DNA of 64,000 nt from assembly GCA_018389105.1 (NCBI GenBank), contig JACATO010002450.1, positions 566,501-630,500 of the forward strand. The letters are read 5' to 3'. The notes under the pieces are model-generated. The model worked only from the letters and a program-made list of their open reading frames with translations, did no database searches and was not told the DNA's origin. Numbering within the stretch: position 1 is the stretch's first letter; each line of letters begins with the position of its first letter. The DNA comes from Nautilus pompilius (lineage: Eukaryota > Mollusca > Cephalopoda > Nautilida > Nautilidae). The position numbers were made by a program, and so were the translations under genes. Below are positions 22,709 to 35,911 of the stretch, piece after piece.

Positions 22709-24182
22709 TTAACATTCAATACGTTTTAAATTTTCTTCATCCAGGGATCCACTGACACGAATCTCAACTTCCTGCCTGGAAGCTTCGTTTATGGCATCCT
22801 GAAAATCATCATCATCTTCATCGGCCTCCTCATCTTCTCCCTGGTCTGGTGCTGTCTTTTCTTGCTGAGCTTCCCGTTCCAGTTCGGTAACCATTTTGGT
22901 AATTTCACTAACAGTGTCGCTATCGTCCTGTGAGATCTGCCTCAATCTGTGCCGGATAACCTTCTCCATGCGTCTGTGCCCTGTCTCTTCAGCTTGTTTG
23001 AGGACCTTTTCCTCCGACTTCATAGATTTTCTCTCTGGCTTCACTTCTCTCTCGCTGAAGTTATCTCCGAAGAAACCTCCAGCAGAAGACGGACTTGCGT
23101 GAGGACTTGTGTCAATCATACACGATGTGTCAATTTCATCAGTAATTGTTGTGTATTCTGGATGGATGGATGTTAAGATGGATGATATCTGTGTAGATGT
23201 GCAAGACATGCGTGAAACATCAGAAGAGTAACAGCTGACTGTGTTAATGTTTCTTGTAGGAGACACTGGTGTAATCAATGGCGAAATAGGGGTGTGCCCA
23301 GTTACACCTATAGCTTCTGCAGGGTTTAAGAGGTCAAGAGTCATTGTTTTTCCTGGAATCAAGGTTGCAGTATGCGTATCAGTCTTCATTGCTGCAGTAC
23401 TGTACATTAGTGGCTTGTCTGTTATGGGTCCTATCTGGAATGTCACTGGAGGATGAGACCCAGATTCAGAAGAGACACTTATGGTTGACTCTAGGTTACT
23501 GTGCTCATCATCTCTATCTAAATTCAAGTAAAGAAATGTGCTTCCATTTCTTCTTTCCAGTAGTGAGGGAGTTTGAGATGTAGCAACTGTAGGAGATGTG
23601 CTGCCTGCCTCTTTTGACTGGGAACCTTTAGAAATTTTCAATTTCGATAACAAAGAATGTCGTCGTTTTTGCTGTGGAGTTGAGGATGCTTTTCTCTTCT
23701 TGAAACTCAATGATTTACGAATTGCAGAAAAAATAGGGGTTCCAACTGTTGTGTTAGGTTTAGTGTAGTCAGTCAACCGTTGAATGTGCTCTTCGTGAAC
23801 AGGTTTCTTGGAATGGATGAGAACAGGTGAAGGAACACTACGAACTGTTGTTTGAGAATTGGAAAGTTTTTCTTCGGCCTGGATCAAAGACAGTTTCAAG
23901 TTCTTTTCGTCCTGCTGTTTTGTAGGGGTCTCACCTGAGTAGATTGGCAGGTCATCATGCACAATAAAGGAATCATCACTATCGACTCGCTGCAACAGAG
24001 GCGTGTTAGGAAATGGAGCACCATTCAGTCTCTGGAAGTCCTCAATGATACTAAGAGAGTCAGCCATTCGGAAGCAAATCTCTTCCATTTTGGACAAACG
24101 ATAGTCAACTGTTTGCAATGACATTTTGATGGAGTTTTCTTTCTGGTTTATGTCCTCCATTCGTAATGTCATGTTCTCAACC
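22709..24182 (-). CDS. TRPM: TRPM terminal exon: coiled coil and long cytoplasmic tail
   Basis: The terminal exon has 490 residues before the stop, after acceptor TTCTTGCAG. It begins [20 protein letters not shown], an amphipathic heptad-like helix that in TRPM channels forms the tetrameric coiled coil. The rest is Ser/Thr/Pro-rich with basic patches ([20 protein letters not shown]) and an acidic stretch ([12 protein letters not shown]). It ends ENLKRIEC with no kinase domain and no recognised enzymatic domain. Many Ser/Thr-Pro and basic-directed Ser sites suggest regulation by phosphorylation (inference). Confidence 0.92.
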
Positions 24183-27100
24183 CTGCAAGAATACAATTGT
24201 TTCAACTGTTTTATATTCATTAAAATAAATTTTGAAAAACTGGTACTGTGCCAAATCTATAAAAGGCCTCCATATATGTAAATGTAATAATGTCATTAAA
24301 TTCTTACCATTACACCTGCAAAGAACTCTCCAGCAACTACAACTTTTTCCTTTTTTTTTTAGAAAAAACAACAAAATCCTGAGACTTAAGTCCTGGGGAC
24401 CTTGAATATAATGTAGCCACCTAGAGCAAGAGTCATGATGTAACATATTATGGGATACCTCAGGGAGGTTGATGGATTGAGGGAATTTCAATACATACAT
24501 ACATACCAAGCTCACTGGATATGAGAACTATAGCTACCTAACAAAAATATTGACCTAAACAGAATGAGAATATACAGTGAGTGATCTTATAAAGATTTGA
24601 AGGGTTTCATTGTTTAATGACTGTGTTTTTTTCTGTCTTATGAAGTTAAAAAAGACAAATTGTATTGCAAAGCTATTAGCTTAAAGATCATATTAATTCT
24701 TGTTGTTATTGTTCAGACTGTTGTGAAACCAAAATCTCAGTAATTTAGAAGTTTACTGCATCATGTAGCATGCTAAAATGAGGTTGGTTAATGTGGCAAA
24801 ATGAAGGTTTAGGTTATCTTAAAGCAAGAATTCACAATCCAATGACTCTACTGGGAGTTAGATAAAGAAGTTTAAAGGAATTGGTTCAGTTAAAGGCAGC
24901 AAACACTGATAGACCAGGCACCACTTAGAAAAATCAGGGTAGCTACCAAACTACTTCAAGAAGTCCACAGAAATCACTGTACAGTCTCACGATAATTAAA
25001 TGTTGCCTTTTCAACAGTTCATAAATTATCGTTCCTTGTGTCGTCAAACAGTTTTTAAATATTAAAACACCCCAAAGACTTCATAAGTATCCTGTATATA
25101 CACTTCTTTCATCATCTTTAAACGCAATATTTCTATAATCTGCAATGAAACATACACAGAGAAGGGGGGGATTCTGTATTTTTAAACTAATTACTCCATG
25201 GGTCTTTGCTGTTAGAATGTACTCTGCAACATAAACAAAGGGCGATAATCCAGTATGTTGAGAAACATTAAAAAAATTCTAAAATAATTTAAAAAAGAAA
25301 ATAAAGTGAAACTTAAATTATTTTAATCAGGTCAAATTAATAAAGACAAAAACCATAGTGTGATTCTGGTATATCTAAATTCATGTTTAGTCGAAAAGCA
25401 GTAAATTGAGAAATGATTGAAGCCATAGTAAATTCTGCTAGTCTGATGTTGTTTCCAAACTGTCCCTATGAGTTCATGTTGCACTGCTGGATATTTCTTT
25501 TTCAGATGTAGTGGTATTGTGCAAGTTATATGACATGTTCCTGACATGGTCTGATCTACTGGAACCATTCATAAAAAAATGTTCTGCTAATCAAGCAATA
25601 GTGATGTTGTGGCATTTACTGCTTAGGCCATCTTGACTTGTAACATCCAGATACTTCTTTCCAATGGATGGGGTCAAGTCATGGCAACTGCTAGTTAACT
25701 AATTATCACAATAGATTATTTTGGCTTCAAGCAGGCATGGGAATTTACTGTCCTGTGTGTGAAAAGCTCGGGAACTTGTGTGTGTGTGTGTCTTATGTAC
25801 ATCACGACATACTCCACATTTTTTTCAAGCACCAGTACAAAATTCGCTACAGGAGAAACAATTTTCAAGATTAGAATGAGCCATCTTGAAGAAAGTCGCC
25901 CAAAAACCTGCCTACACAATCATAAGATTGTATTGTTAGTGTACCATTCCATACTACTTGCCTGAAGACAGGCATTAAATTAAATAGAAAAGTATCTTCT
26001 TTGTTTTTTTTAAAAATTCTTTACAAATTTTCACAATTCTCACCACAAAACCAGAAAAAGTTAATTTGTTTGTCTAATCCAACTAAAGGAGAAATGTAAT
26101 ATAACTATTTTTAAACCACACGCATGTAATTTTCTGTTATACCTGACTTAAAATCATGTCAAACTTCTTTAAAAACTGCCAATTTCTTGCAGTGCTGTCA
26201 TTTACCATTTTTTTTTGGATCTTTTAACGCCATATTTTTTCAAAGCTTCACTCGAACTAATTAACATTAGAAGTCTTTCTCACCGCTCGCTTATCACCCT
26301 GATTCTCTCCTCAGAGGACGACTGAAACTTCAACTCTTTCTCTCTGAAGTAGTCTTCCACACATTCCTCCTCAAAGTCATGCAGCTTTTCTGTGTCTTCA
26401 TTTGACAAAAACAGTTCTGGAAAAATAACATTAATGTCTGTTTAAAAATGTGCATGCAGAGCACTACTTTCTAGAGATGACAATCTATCACGTAAAAATC
26501 AATGCATGCACCATCACTGCATGGTTTTCCATCATTAATGCAACCATAACTAAAACAATAATCATTTGGTTAAAAAGGAATTTCAACTAATAATAACAAT
26601 ATAGTTATTTTGAGCTTTTTAACCACCTAAATCTTAAAAATGAGAAGATTACAGCATTATTATAAGTAATACGTGTAGCTAATAACCTTGTGCTTTAGAG
26701 GGAAAAAAGAATTTGCTATAACCATCATCAGGACCAGTCTTATTCAAACCAGATATTGCTAGTGGTGTGAGCTAATATAGAACCCTAAAGTTCTTCACTG
26801 TTAACTTGTCTTAAAAAATCCTTGGATAGTATGCATTAAATAAAGACAAATAGGAATGGCTAAAGCTAATGCTCATGAAAAATAAGATTAAAGACATTTT
26901 TGTCTTCTTGAGCATTAGTTTCATCCATCCTATCATACTTTAAAATATTTTCTTAAACTACTTGTCCAAGATATTGTTGATGACAAACTCACCAATAACA
27001 TACAAATCCTTATCAATTCAATTAATTATTATTAGGGTCCATACAAAGCCATATATTTTTTAAAAAAATAGATAGCGCTTTAAACAATATTTTAAAGTTA

Positions 27101-30100
27101 GTAATTTGAGGGTTAATGTTACATTTTATAAAGATTAGTAGTTATGTAGCAGATAAAATATTCTTTAAGATTCTTTAATAAACCTTCCCAAACAACACTA
27201 GCAGGTTACATTAACAATGATATTCCTTTCTTTTATTATTATTATTTTTTTTTTTACCAGTTAACTTGTCAAATAATAAATACATTTAATATTGCTGACA
27301 ATTTTTTCAAATTCACCTTTTTATTACATTGTAGTAAACAACACTTTTAATAGTTACTCTCTTTTCTAGGGAGTCAAGGAATTTTTTGGGGTTAAATTAT
27401 AAAGATGGCTTAAGATTCACACTTTGCCAGAGATAATCTTTTGCATTGTGTGTGCATCTATGGGCATATATAAATAATACTGTGAAACTATTATCAACAT
27501 GATACTCACTAAGACCATTATCAAAATAATCTCTTTTTCCTTTGCATCTACGCTTGATGTATTTGAAAGCAAGAAACAGGTGACTGAAAAATATCAGTGG
27601 CGGAGGCAGCAGAGGACGAAGTTCATAGGCAATGATGAGTTGATAACGCTGAAACTTCCAGATCTCTCTTGAGTTTTTGTTGTTCAGAATAAATGTTGCA
27701 CTGCCAAAAGAGAAACGAAATCAAGTTCAACACCATCATCCAACCTGCTGCTTTCTAATATTTTATCACACATTTTATAGATAACTTTTGTGTGTCATAT
27801 CTTCTAGTAGTTTCTTGCATGCTCACCAACAAAACATCCCATGTATATTAGTATGTCCATCAGAAATCATGTGCAAACAAAAACATGCTAGAATAAGGCT
27901 GTTGGAACAACGAGCAAACAGAGACTTTTTAAAAATCAAATATACTCGAAAAAATAACCAACAAGCACTTCCTAGCCTTTGGTGTTTGTGTGGTATGTTC
28001 ACACACATTCTGGGTGAAGAGAACATACACATTTATCTTAACTCTCCACAAAGAATCTTGATGTCACTGGAAGCTAACTTAAATTGTAGGGCAAAAAAAA
28101 AAAAAAAAGAGTTGTCTGAAATGAGCTTGCAAAATGGCGACGATACCAGTGTAAAAATGATCAGACATGTTGACATTCGCAGAAAAGGCTTTAATAATGA
28201 TGTTTTTGCAGCAGAATATCATATTACATAACCCATCAAAACTCAAGATGAGTTTTCAGCAAGACTAGTCCAAGGAGAGTTGCATAACTATTTCATTTGA
28301 TTATAAAATGGATTTTATACTAAAATAAAAAAAAAATTTTTTTTCCAACTAATTTTTGCCATTAAGTTAGTTGGATGATAAAAAAGTTCCCCAAATTCTA
28401 AAAAAAATATTTATTAGGTTGTTACAAAAGTTTTGTCAGTTTTTTCACCGCAATGAGACTTCATATTGTTGCTGAACATGAAGTTTATTAATCAAAATAA
28501 GTTTGATCACAATCAATACACCTCTGCCATTTTGAAAAAAATCTGGATTTCTGGAGTCAATTAAATGTTGGAAGTCAGTTTCAATGGCTGCTTTGTTGGA
28601 GGAGGAAGGATTTCATATGCAGAAAGCTGCCAAGGTGTTTGAAAAGGTGGTAGTCTGTGGGAGAAAAGTCTGGTGAATAAGCTGGTTAGGGAGAACTTTG
28701 TATCCAAATGTGTTCAGTTTCTGAAGAGTCACTTTTGCAACATAAGGACAGTCATTGTCATGGAGCAGGATTGGGCCTCTTTGATTTACCAATGCTGACT
28801 GTCATTGGGAGAGTTTTTGATGAACGACGTTTAATTCACAACGGTACCTTTCAGCTGTGATGGTTTCACCAGGTTGCAAGAAGTTATAGTGGGTGACACC
28901 AGTTACAGTTCACCAGACGATTCTGTTGTTGTTGTTCATTCAACTCATGAGGCACCCATTTGTCAAACTTTTTCATTTTGCCAATATCATCAAGAAACAG
29001 TGGCAGTGCTTACATCAAGCTCTCCAGCAATTTTTCACACTGTTTTTCTTAGATCGGCTTCAACCAAGGTTTTCAGACGGTCGTCATTACAGCTGGAAGG
29101 ACATCTGATATGTTCCTTATCTTCGAGGCTCACATCTCCTGATCGAAACTTTGCAAACCATCATTGTACTGTGCGCTCATTTGCTGTGTCCTCACTCCAT
29201 ACCTGTTTAATGTTACAAGTTTCCTCATTCACTTTGTGGCCTAGTTTGAACTTGTGAACAAAATGGCACGAAAAACTGTTCTATCCCTGCTTCACTATGA
29301 ACCCTGAAACAAATATCTATTTTATGATTTTTAAAAAGGTAGGTTTTGCATAATGTCTGCCAAAGCACACGCTACAAAACGATATATAACTTATCTACAT
29401 ACACCTTCACAAGCATGCAAAAAATGAACTCCAAATTAGCATAATATAAAAAACAAACAAAATATTTGTAACGACCTAATAACAAATTATAATGAGATCG
29501 TGTGACCAGCTATTCACAATTGTTTAATTATTAAAATATGGTTAAAAATTTGAAGTGATGTTATGCTCTGAAATAAAATAAAATAACAGAGTTAGTAACA
29601 CATGCTAGTGAAGTTACTGTTTGGTGGTGTTGACTAGTTTATTTTATTAAATCTGCAGTAGCACTCATATTACTTCAGCAGGACAAAGGTTAGAAAAGTT
29701 GAGGTATGACCTTTGTTTACTGAAGAAGTATAACAGATACTCAAGGAAAAACAACAAAAATACACTATAGTTGATCCATCAAGTAATAATTAACAAATAT
29801 GGATAGCAGCAAAATTGTGCATGTAATGAACCAAATGTAACACACTGAAAGTACTGTTCTGCCAGTTAAATAAAAAATAATTGGTTATAAAATGCAGGAT
29901 TTTCTCAAATGTTTGAGAAAATGAACAGATTCCATCAAAATTGTGGAAAGTCTCTATTACATGTAGATTTGTTTTGTGAATTTTTACACCATTGCAATGT
30001 GGGTGACTTACTTGAATCGTGCAATAAGCAGATTGACGAGGAGGATGTTGGCAACGAGAAGATACATGCACATAAGAGCAGGCGCTACCCAAGCTCCATA

Positions 30101-33100
30101 TCCACAGGTACCATTCTCATCTTGACAGGCTGAAATAAAGTGTGTAAATCAAGTGAAAATCTTGACATGGCTAGAGGCAGCTCAAAAAATTCCATTATGG
30201 AGTCTTTGAGAGCTTTCAATGTTTAATGACTGTTTACCTACATAAAATAGCACAAAAGATTAAACGTTACAAAGTGTACGTTTTCTTAATTTTTAGTTTT
30301 GTTGTTCAGACTGATGTGGAACCAAAATGGTGATGATCAAGAAGAAAAGTTAAAGCATCATGAGGCTTACTGAAATGAAGTTGATTACTGTAGTAAAATG
30401 AATGTTTGGGTTACCTTACAAGAATTCACCATCCAACAACTCCATTAGAAGTTGAATGAGAAAGTTAGAAGAAACAGGTCCAGCTAATGCTAAAAACACA
30501 CTTCTGAAAGACTAGGCACCAGTTGTTAAGAGATCACAATGGTTGTCAAAGAATATTCTCAAGACTATAGATATTGCTCCATCATGCCTCTCAAAAATGG
30601 AAGATTCCCTTTACAACAGTTCATAAAGTTTTGAAAGTAAGATGATATCAAGAAGGTGTGAATCAAAGTTATCAGTCAAATCTCTCCCAACAGCTGAAGA
30701 AAATGTTCAAGGCAGTGAGAAGCAGGGCTGAACGCTGTACCTCTAGAGATGGAGGTCATTTTGATAGTTAAAGATTCACCAATGCATTACTTGAAAACTC
30801 TAAAGTATAAATTTAAATATACTTTATTATCTTTTTGTAGTTAAACAGTTAATAAACAATGAAGCCTCTCAAAAGCTTATAAATAGAAATTCAAAGAATT
30901 GTGTTGTAGAAAAAAAATGCTTCGATAAAAACTGAAGCAGGAAGAAATCAGTAACAAAAATCTAGTTGCAATGTTTTGTTTTCTTCCCTTGAGACAGTTA
31001 CTAATAGTAAGGCATAAATTAAGGTGGCATTATGTACCAGTCTTGTGGCTGGTCAGTTACATATTAATCATCTCTTACATTCTGTTTTGTTTTGAGCTAG
31101 CAGTGGAAATCCCAGAAGAAAAAAACAACAAAAAACAATCTTCCTGAAAACAAAAGGATTAATACCCTGTATATTAATACTTTGGAAATAGCCATATATT
31201 TTTTCAAATCCCTTTTGAAGTTATATTAGGAAAAAACATACAATTCCATACAGCTTAACCAAACACTGACAATACAGCATTTTGCACAACAAAGATGTAT
31301 ACAAAACACAAAACTGTTCTTGTCTCCTACATTGACAAGCTATATCATCACTCATGCATGCTTCAGAAGTACTGGAAATTTAAATTTAACAAAATTCTTT
31401 TGAAAATAAATGTATACTGTTACAAACAAATACTTTTCATTTATTAAATTAAGTCTGCTTGATGAATGAAAATAAGTTTAAAACATACTTGGAGATATAT
31501 TTATTTACAGTTTCTAATATGATTCTTTCCAGTTTTTAGTAAGATGATTATTCATAAACACCCACATCACGATGAGATGTATCCAAATAGAGAAATATAA
31601 GATAACAGCTTTCATTCAGATCAGATTTATAGCCTTTAGCCCTAAAGATCTATTATTCGTGGGCCATTATTAAGTTAATGTTGAGTGCTCCGTCATTTCA
31701 GTTTTTTTTATAATCCTGGTTGAGACACACATCATCTTTTTAAAAGTAATGCTTAATCATCTAGCCATAATACCTTTTTAGTTTAAAACAAGGAATTCTG
31801 AAAAGATTTACAAATAAAAAAGCAAACTATTTTTTTTATATAAAGGGAAGTAACACGCAACCATAACATTTATCTTGGCATCACAGTAAGATTAAGTAAG
31901 ATCTCCACATTTAAATGTTTTTTGTTTTTTTATCATGTAACCCTTTAAATTAAAAGCAAAATGAAAAGAAAAACTCTACATGTTGCAATATGAAATTTTG
32001 ACAAGAAGGGCAAACAACTGATAAATGGCTGATGTTTAACAGCAATCCAAAATGTCTACCCCTTGCCCTTATTTAAGCATTTACATGAATATCTTTCAGA
32101 CTCATTGTCTACAGAATAACAGACTTTCATTCAATAATGTACTTCACCAACTTCATGATGATGCACAATGAAACAGCAGGAGTCATCTCTAAAGCCCCTT
32201 TCCAAAAAAAATTGGTTAAACAAGGTGGGTGAAAAATCATTAGGCTATGTATAAAGCTCTTTCAGGAAAGACTGTGCTTTTGTAAAAGCAAGAATGCTGA
32301 GCATATGTAATTTCCTACCAAATAACACCATGTTATAACTGATTGTATAAATGAGGGATTGGACTTTTTCCAGCAGAAAAAAACAGTAAGATTAATAAAA
32401 CAGACTGTACAGCCATATAAAAGTAAACAACTGATTACATAAAACCACACTTGCTAATTATTAACTATTTTTTATTCAGCAAAGGAACTATATACCTAAC
32501 TAGTAATGAGTTGGCTTTAAAAGTTCATTTTGGATATTTTCAGTTAATATAAACTCACATTTTATTAGGTGGTTTAAGTACATTTCTTTAAAGTTTTTTG
32601 AAATTTAAACAAAAGGGTTCACTGTATGGATGAATAAATAAATAAATAAGTTAAATAATTTCAAATTTTGAATTAGTAAAAATAATATTTAAAAGATTAA
32701 ATACGAAATGGTGTCCTGCATTAACCCTTGGTTTTACAAAATCTCCACTCCCCACCATGGTTCTGGTCCTTTTACATTGCATGAAACATTTTGAGAATCA
32801 GATCAGCTGACCAAGATTTTCAGTAAACTAGTTCTAATACCTGAGAATTATTGACTTCAATCTGAAGTCTGGTTTCTGGAATATTTTGGTTGCCAGAATT
32901 TTGGTTAAAGGTGGGTTTCCTGAATATGAAAACCCATGAAGTTTTCGTGTTTGGTAGTTTTCAGAGTTCTTGCAATGAAAGGAAGAAGAAAACTATTGGA
33001 TTATGACAAGTATCTGAGGTTATGATTGAATTGCTGCTTTAAAATAATGCTACCTTTTCCCACTGGTTGTAGTATATGAATGATAAAGATGAAAAAATTT

Positions 33101-35911
33101 TAAATGGCAATATTCACACCAAAAAAACACACAAGCTGACCATCAGATCAGTACAGTTTATATAAGTGAACTGACCAGTGAGATTATTCTAGAAAAACAA
33201 AGATCTGGTTCATCACATCTTTACGTCATTTCTTTTTCTTATCTTTGTTGCTTAGTAACCACCAACAAGATAGTTAAAAGCATGTTTGGAAACTAATTTT
33301 TTGTTTTATAGAAAAAAACTTTAAGGAAAAAATCCACACAAATCAGAAATCTGACAATAATCTAAAGGCTTAAACTGGGTTCAGCTGTGGCCATTTTGGT
33401 AAACTACTAAATATATATTTTCTCTTAATATTTAGTAAAATGTGCTATGATGTGGTTTGCATTTAACATCTTTATTTAGTAAAAATATTTTTTTTAATAT
33501 ATGTATTTAATAAATCTTTGTTTTATTTTTTTCAATATAAAAATCTTTGGACATTTTGATTAAAAAAAATTAATATATTATTTGTTGCATGGTAGTGGCC
33601 TTTTATGTTTATTTAAGAAAGTTTACTTAAATTTTTGGTTTAAACAAATATTTTTTTTTGTAAAAGAGAAATGATAAAGATAAAAATGCTGATACCCTTT
33701 TAAAAATATTAATAATCATTTTTATTCTTAGACTAAAATATAGTCTGCCCTTAAGTAATATCAAAGCAATAAAGGCTTATTAGAGTTGCAGAGAAGTACA
33801 ATGATGTTGCACCTTTAGAGCTTGACCATTGTTCAGTTGCTAGTATCTGCTACTGTCTGGTAAAAATGAACTTGGTGAGTACTGGACAATTTTGTGTACT
33901 GCTGTAATTGTCGACAAGATTGCTTTTTGATTGACCCTATTGATCTTTATCAGGTAGTGTAAGGCTATGCAGCTTGGAACATACACAAACATTGACCTGC
34001 AGTTATTTGACGTACAATTAAAATCGAAAAGTTGACGCAGACATTGGGGCTGGCTGACTTATTTAAAAGTGTTTAGTTTTTTCTTTGCACTGAACAGATG
34101 TTTACAGGCACATTTACAAAACAACCTTCGGTTCTGTGTGTATAAAACCACCACCCAACCACTTTCTCCTTTGTCACCAACTGATTTCAATATTGATTAG
34201 TCTCTGAACTGATCCATCAATCTTTTAGAAAAATAGTAATGCATTTATGACTTAAAAATTCATCTGTTTATATATTGGAAGTTCTGGAATTGAAAATATA
34301 CTTTACGTCACATTTGAATGACTCTTTGAAAATACTGAAAGCAATAAGAGTTAGCAATGCAAGAGTATTATTACCTATAGACTTGATGACATCAAAGTAC
34401 TGCATATTTTCGCATCAGCTGTTAATGTCCCCCCCAGTTTTGCCTAATCTTTGTTTATTAAACCAAGAACAACAGATGGAGTTGATATAATGTTATGTTA
34501 AAGTCTTTGCAGTAAAAACCGACCAAAAATCTTTCTCTTTTCCTAACATGATGTGTTCCATCTGTAATAACTATTTTAGATATTAAAATTTTGCATCATC
34601 AATTTGGATGTCTAGGCTGAGCACAACGATGGAGGTACAGAAGAAGAAAAAATTAAAAGTAAAATCAAAAACACATCAGCTACAAAAACAAAAGCAAACA
34701 AACAAAAACTCTGCAGCTCCTGGAAACAAACAAATTCCATTAAAATCAAACAAAAGACAAGAGAAAAAAGTGAAATAAATTCCGAATTGCCAGTGAATTT
34801 TAATTTAGATATTAAATATATAAAGTAGAAAGGCTTACGATCAATTTCATCTGCAAACAACTCTCCATAGATCATCCAATATGGGTAGAAGAACAAGTTT
34901 CGCACAACCATCCAGGATGCTTCTTCCTCTTGAAAATGGACTGACTGTCGCACAATGCCAAAACTCACCAAAACAATAAACAAAATGATGAGAAAATAGG
35001 ACATGTCCACCACCTGAAAGAGAAACAATTACCTGGTTTGTATGATAAAATTGACAATCAGATAACCAGTAAATTGAAGCACAAACATCTCAGGCAAAAT
35101 TTTGGCTGTCAGACAAAGATATTGCAAGAAACATTGCTTCTCAGAGATTGCTTAAGAGGGTTAAAAAAGTGTACAATAAATAAGTTCCTATATTTATTGG
35201 AGCAGAAGCCTCTTGCAGATTTAAAATAATGTCATAGACATATTTAATTTGAATATTATGGACATTGATAATTTATAAAATATCTATAGTTTGAAATTAC
35301 CAAGAAGATGCAATAACTGAAACTAAAATCTATATAAAGTTATTATGGGAATGGACTTTGGTAAAATTTCCTGAACTATGATCTTGCTCATTTTCTATAT
35401 GTCTGAAAAAAAAAGGAAGGCTAATTACCCTGAAAGTTAATGTTCAAAACCACTCCATTTCAGCATCCTAGGATCAAATTGCCCTAACTTACACATGTTG
35501 GCTGCAGGCATGAAATTATGACATACTTAAAGATCAGTTTTTAAATTAAGCACACATTGTTCCTTAAAACTATTTAGTTTTTGTTAATGTTCCAAATTTT
35601 CTGATAATAAGAATGTGCAATCCACATGGATTGATGTGCAAATGTTAATTTATACTACTTACCAGTTTGCCAATGATTTTAACATAAGGTCCAAGATATT
35701 TGTTTACACTCAATATCTCCAGGATTCTGATGTACCACAGGACGATGTCAACAATATAAACCAGCCTTGATGCTTGCAAGGTTCCTGGGAAAAACCTTAA
35801 CACCACACCAATGGAGAATAACAGAATGGCTAGAGTGTCCCATATATTCCAGATTTCTGAGACATACATTCGGACCTTCATTACAATCTTCACAGGTTCT
35901 GAGGCAATTAA
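22709..35911 (-). CDS. TRPM: TRPM-family cation channel, C-terminal half (six exons)
   Basis: TRPM channels are tetrameric plasma- or organelle-membrane cation channels. Six minus-strand exons (35663-35911, 34839-35013, 30012-30129, 27510-27700, 26284-26416, 22709-24182) join in frame into 779 residues plus stop. Visible in order: transmembrane segments of the S2-S4 region ([29 protein letters not shown]), S5 ([18 protein letters not shown]), pore helix [16 protein letters not shown], pore [10 protein letters not shown]6 ending NLLIARFN, TRP helix [44 protein letters not shown], a coiled coil and a 450-residue disordered tail. The tail has no alpha-kinase, so it resembles TRPM1/3-type rather than TRPM6/7. 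The N-terminal MHR domains and S1 are not in the region read. Subfamily assignment is tentative. Confidence 0.93.
24183..26283 (-). other. TRPM last intron
   Basis: Intron holding one copy of the ~450-bp dispersed repeat (24580-25035) and a short GT tract near 25,780. Nothing else is recognised. Confidence 0.7.
24580..25035 (+). repeat. Unclassified dispersed repeat, copy 1
   Basis: Similar along its length, in the same order and orientation, to 30195-30632. Shared blocks include TGTTTAATGACTGT, TTGTTCAGACTG, CAAGAATTCAC and CAACAGTTCATAAA. It has no open frame or recognised terminal repeats. Both copies lie in TRPM introns. It could be a non-autonomous DNA element or an old SINE/MITE. Confidence 0.75.
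26284..26416 (-). CDS. TRPM: TRPM exon: post-TRP segment
   Basis: This 133-bp exon has acceptor TTTTCCAG and donor GTGAGA. It encodes [33 protein letters not shown] and [11 protein letters not shown], aligning with the conserved LHDFEEQCVE..F block of TRPM1/3/6/7. Confidence 0.94.
26417..27509 (-). other. TRPM intron
   Basis: AT-rich intron with no recognised element. Confidence 0.65.
27510..27700 (-). CDS. TRPM: TRPM exon: TRP helix
   Basis: This 191-bp exon has acceptor TTTGGCAG and donor GTGAGT. It encodes [48 protein letters not shown] and YFDNGL. The W-K-F-Q-R-Y TRP helix and PLLPPPLI loop are TRPM hallmarks. Confidence 0.95.
27701..28416 (-). other. TRPM intron, part before the mariner insertion
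   Basis: AT-rich, with an A-tract near 28,092-28,108. A 147-codon frame on the plus strand (27788-28231) has no family resemblance and is probably fortuitous. Confidence 0.5.
28417..29476 (-). mobile_element. mariner element, decayed (copy 1)
   Basis: The element is 1060 bp between TA dinucleotides (28415-28416 and 29477-29478). The left end GGTTGTTACAAAAGTTTTGT and the inverted right end GGTCGTTACAAATATTTTGT form the terminal inverted repeats. The internal minus-strand sequence still reads mariner transposase fragments such as RGPILLHDN and KVTLQKLNT, broken by frameshifts. It is slightly shorter than a typical ~1.3-kb mariner. A second copy of the same family lies at 49369-50888. Confidence 0.88.
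29477..30011 (-). other. TRPM intron, part after the mariner insertion
   Basis: Intronic sequence up to the outer-pore/S6 exon. Nothing is recognised. Confidence 0.6.
30012..30129 (-). CDS. TRPM: TRPM exon: outer pore and S6
   Basis: This 118-bp exon has acceptor TATTTCAG and donor GTAAGT. It encodes [19 protein letters not shown] followed by [18 protein letters not shown]. The two outer-pore Cys match the extracellular disulphide loop common in TRPM, and VNLLIA.F is the S6 gate region. Confidence 0.94.
30130..34838 (-). other. TRPM intron of 4.7 kb
   Basis: Holds copy 2 of the ~450-bp dispersed repeat (30195-30632). The remainder is AT-rich with a short AAAT tract near 32,630 and no recognised coding or RNA feature. 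Confidence 0.65.
30195..30632 (+). repeat. Unclassified dispersed repeat, copy 2
   Basis: Colinear with 24580-25035, with many substitutions and short indels. The divergence suggests an old family. Boundaries are approximate because similarity fades at both ends. Confidence 0.75.
34839..35013 (-). CDS. TRPM: TRPM exon: S5 and pore helix
   Basis: This 175-bp exon has acceptor CTTTCAG and donor GTAAGC. It encodes [33 protein letters not shown] and [16 protein letters not shown]. The conserved Glu in YGE and the EID downstream are the acidic pore positions that influence divalent permeation in TRPM6/7. It ends in phase 1. Confidence 0.95.
35014..35662 (-). other. TRPM intron between S2-S4 and S5 exons
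   Basis: AT-rich intron with no recognised feature. Confidence 0.65.
35663..35911 (-). CDS. TRPM: TRPM exon: membrane segments S2-S4 region
   Basis: This 249-bp exon has 83 codons in phase 0, with acceptor TTTTTCAG and donor GTAAGT. It encodes [48 protein letters not shown] and [11 protein letters not shown]. The WYIR..E.L and GPYV.MIGK patterns are typical of TRPM S4 and the S4-S5 linker. Confidence 0.93.

Noticed and set aside
27788-28231. 147-codon plus-strand frame inside a TRPM intron
   Set aside because: It contains a poly-Lys run from an A tract, has no recognised motif and opposes the direction of TRPM; probably fortuitous.
28874-29257. 127-codon plus-strand frame inside mariner copy 1 (and a similar 110-codon frame at 49837-50169)
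   Set aside because: Both are the antisense of the mariner transposase; their similarity only reflects that the two mariner copies are related.
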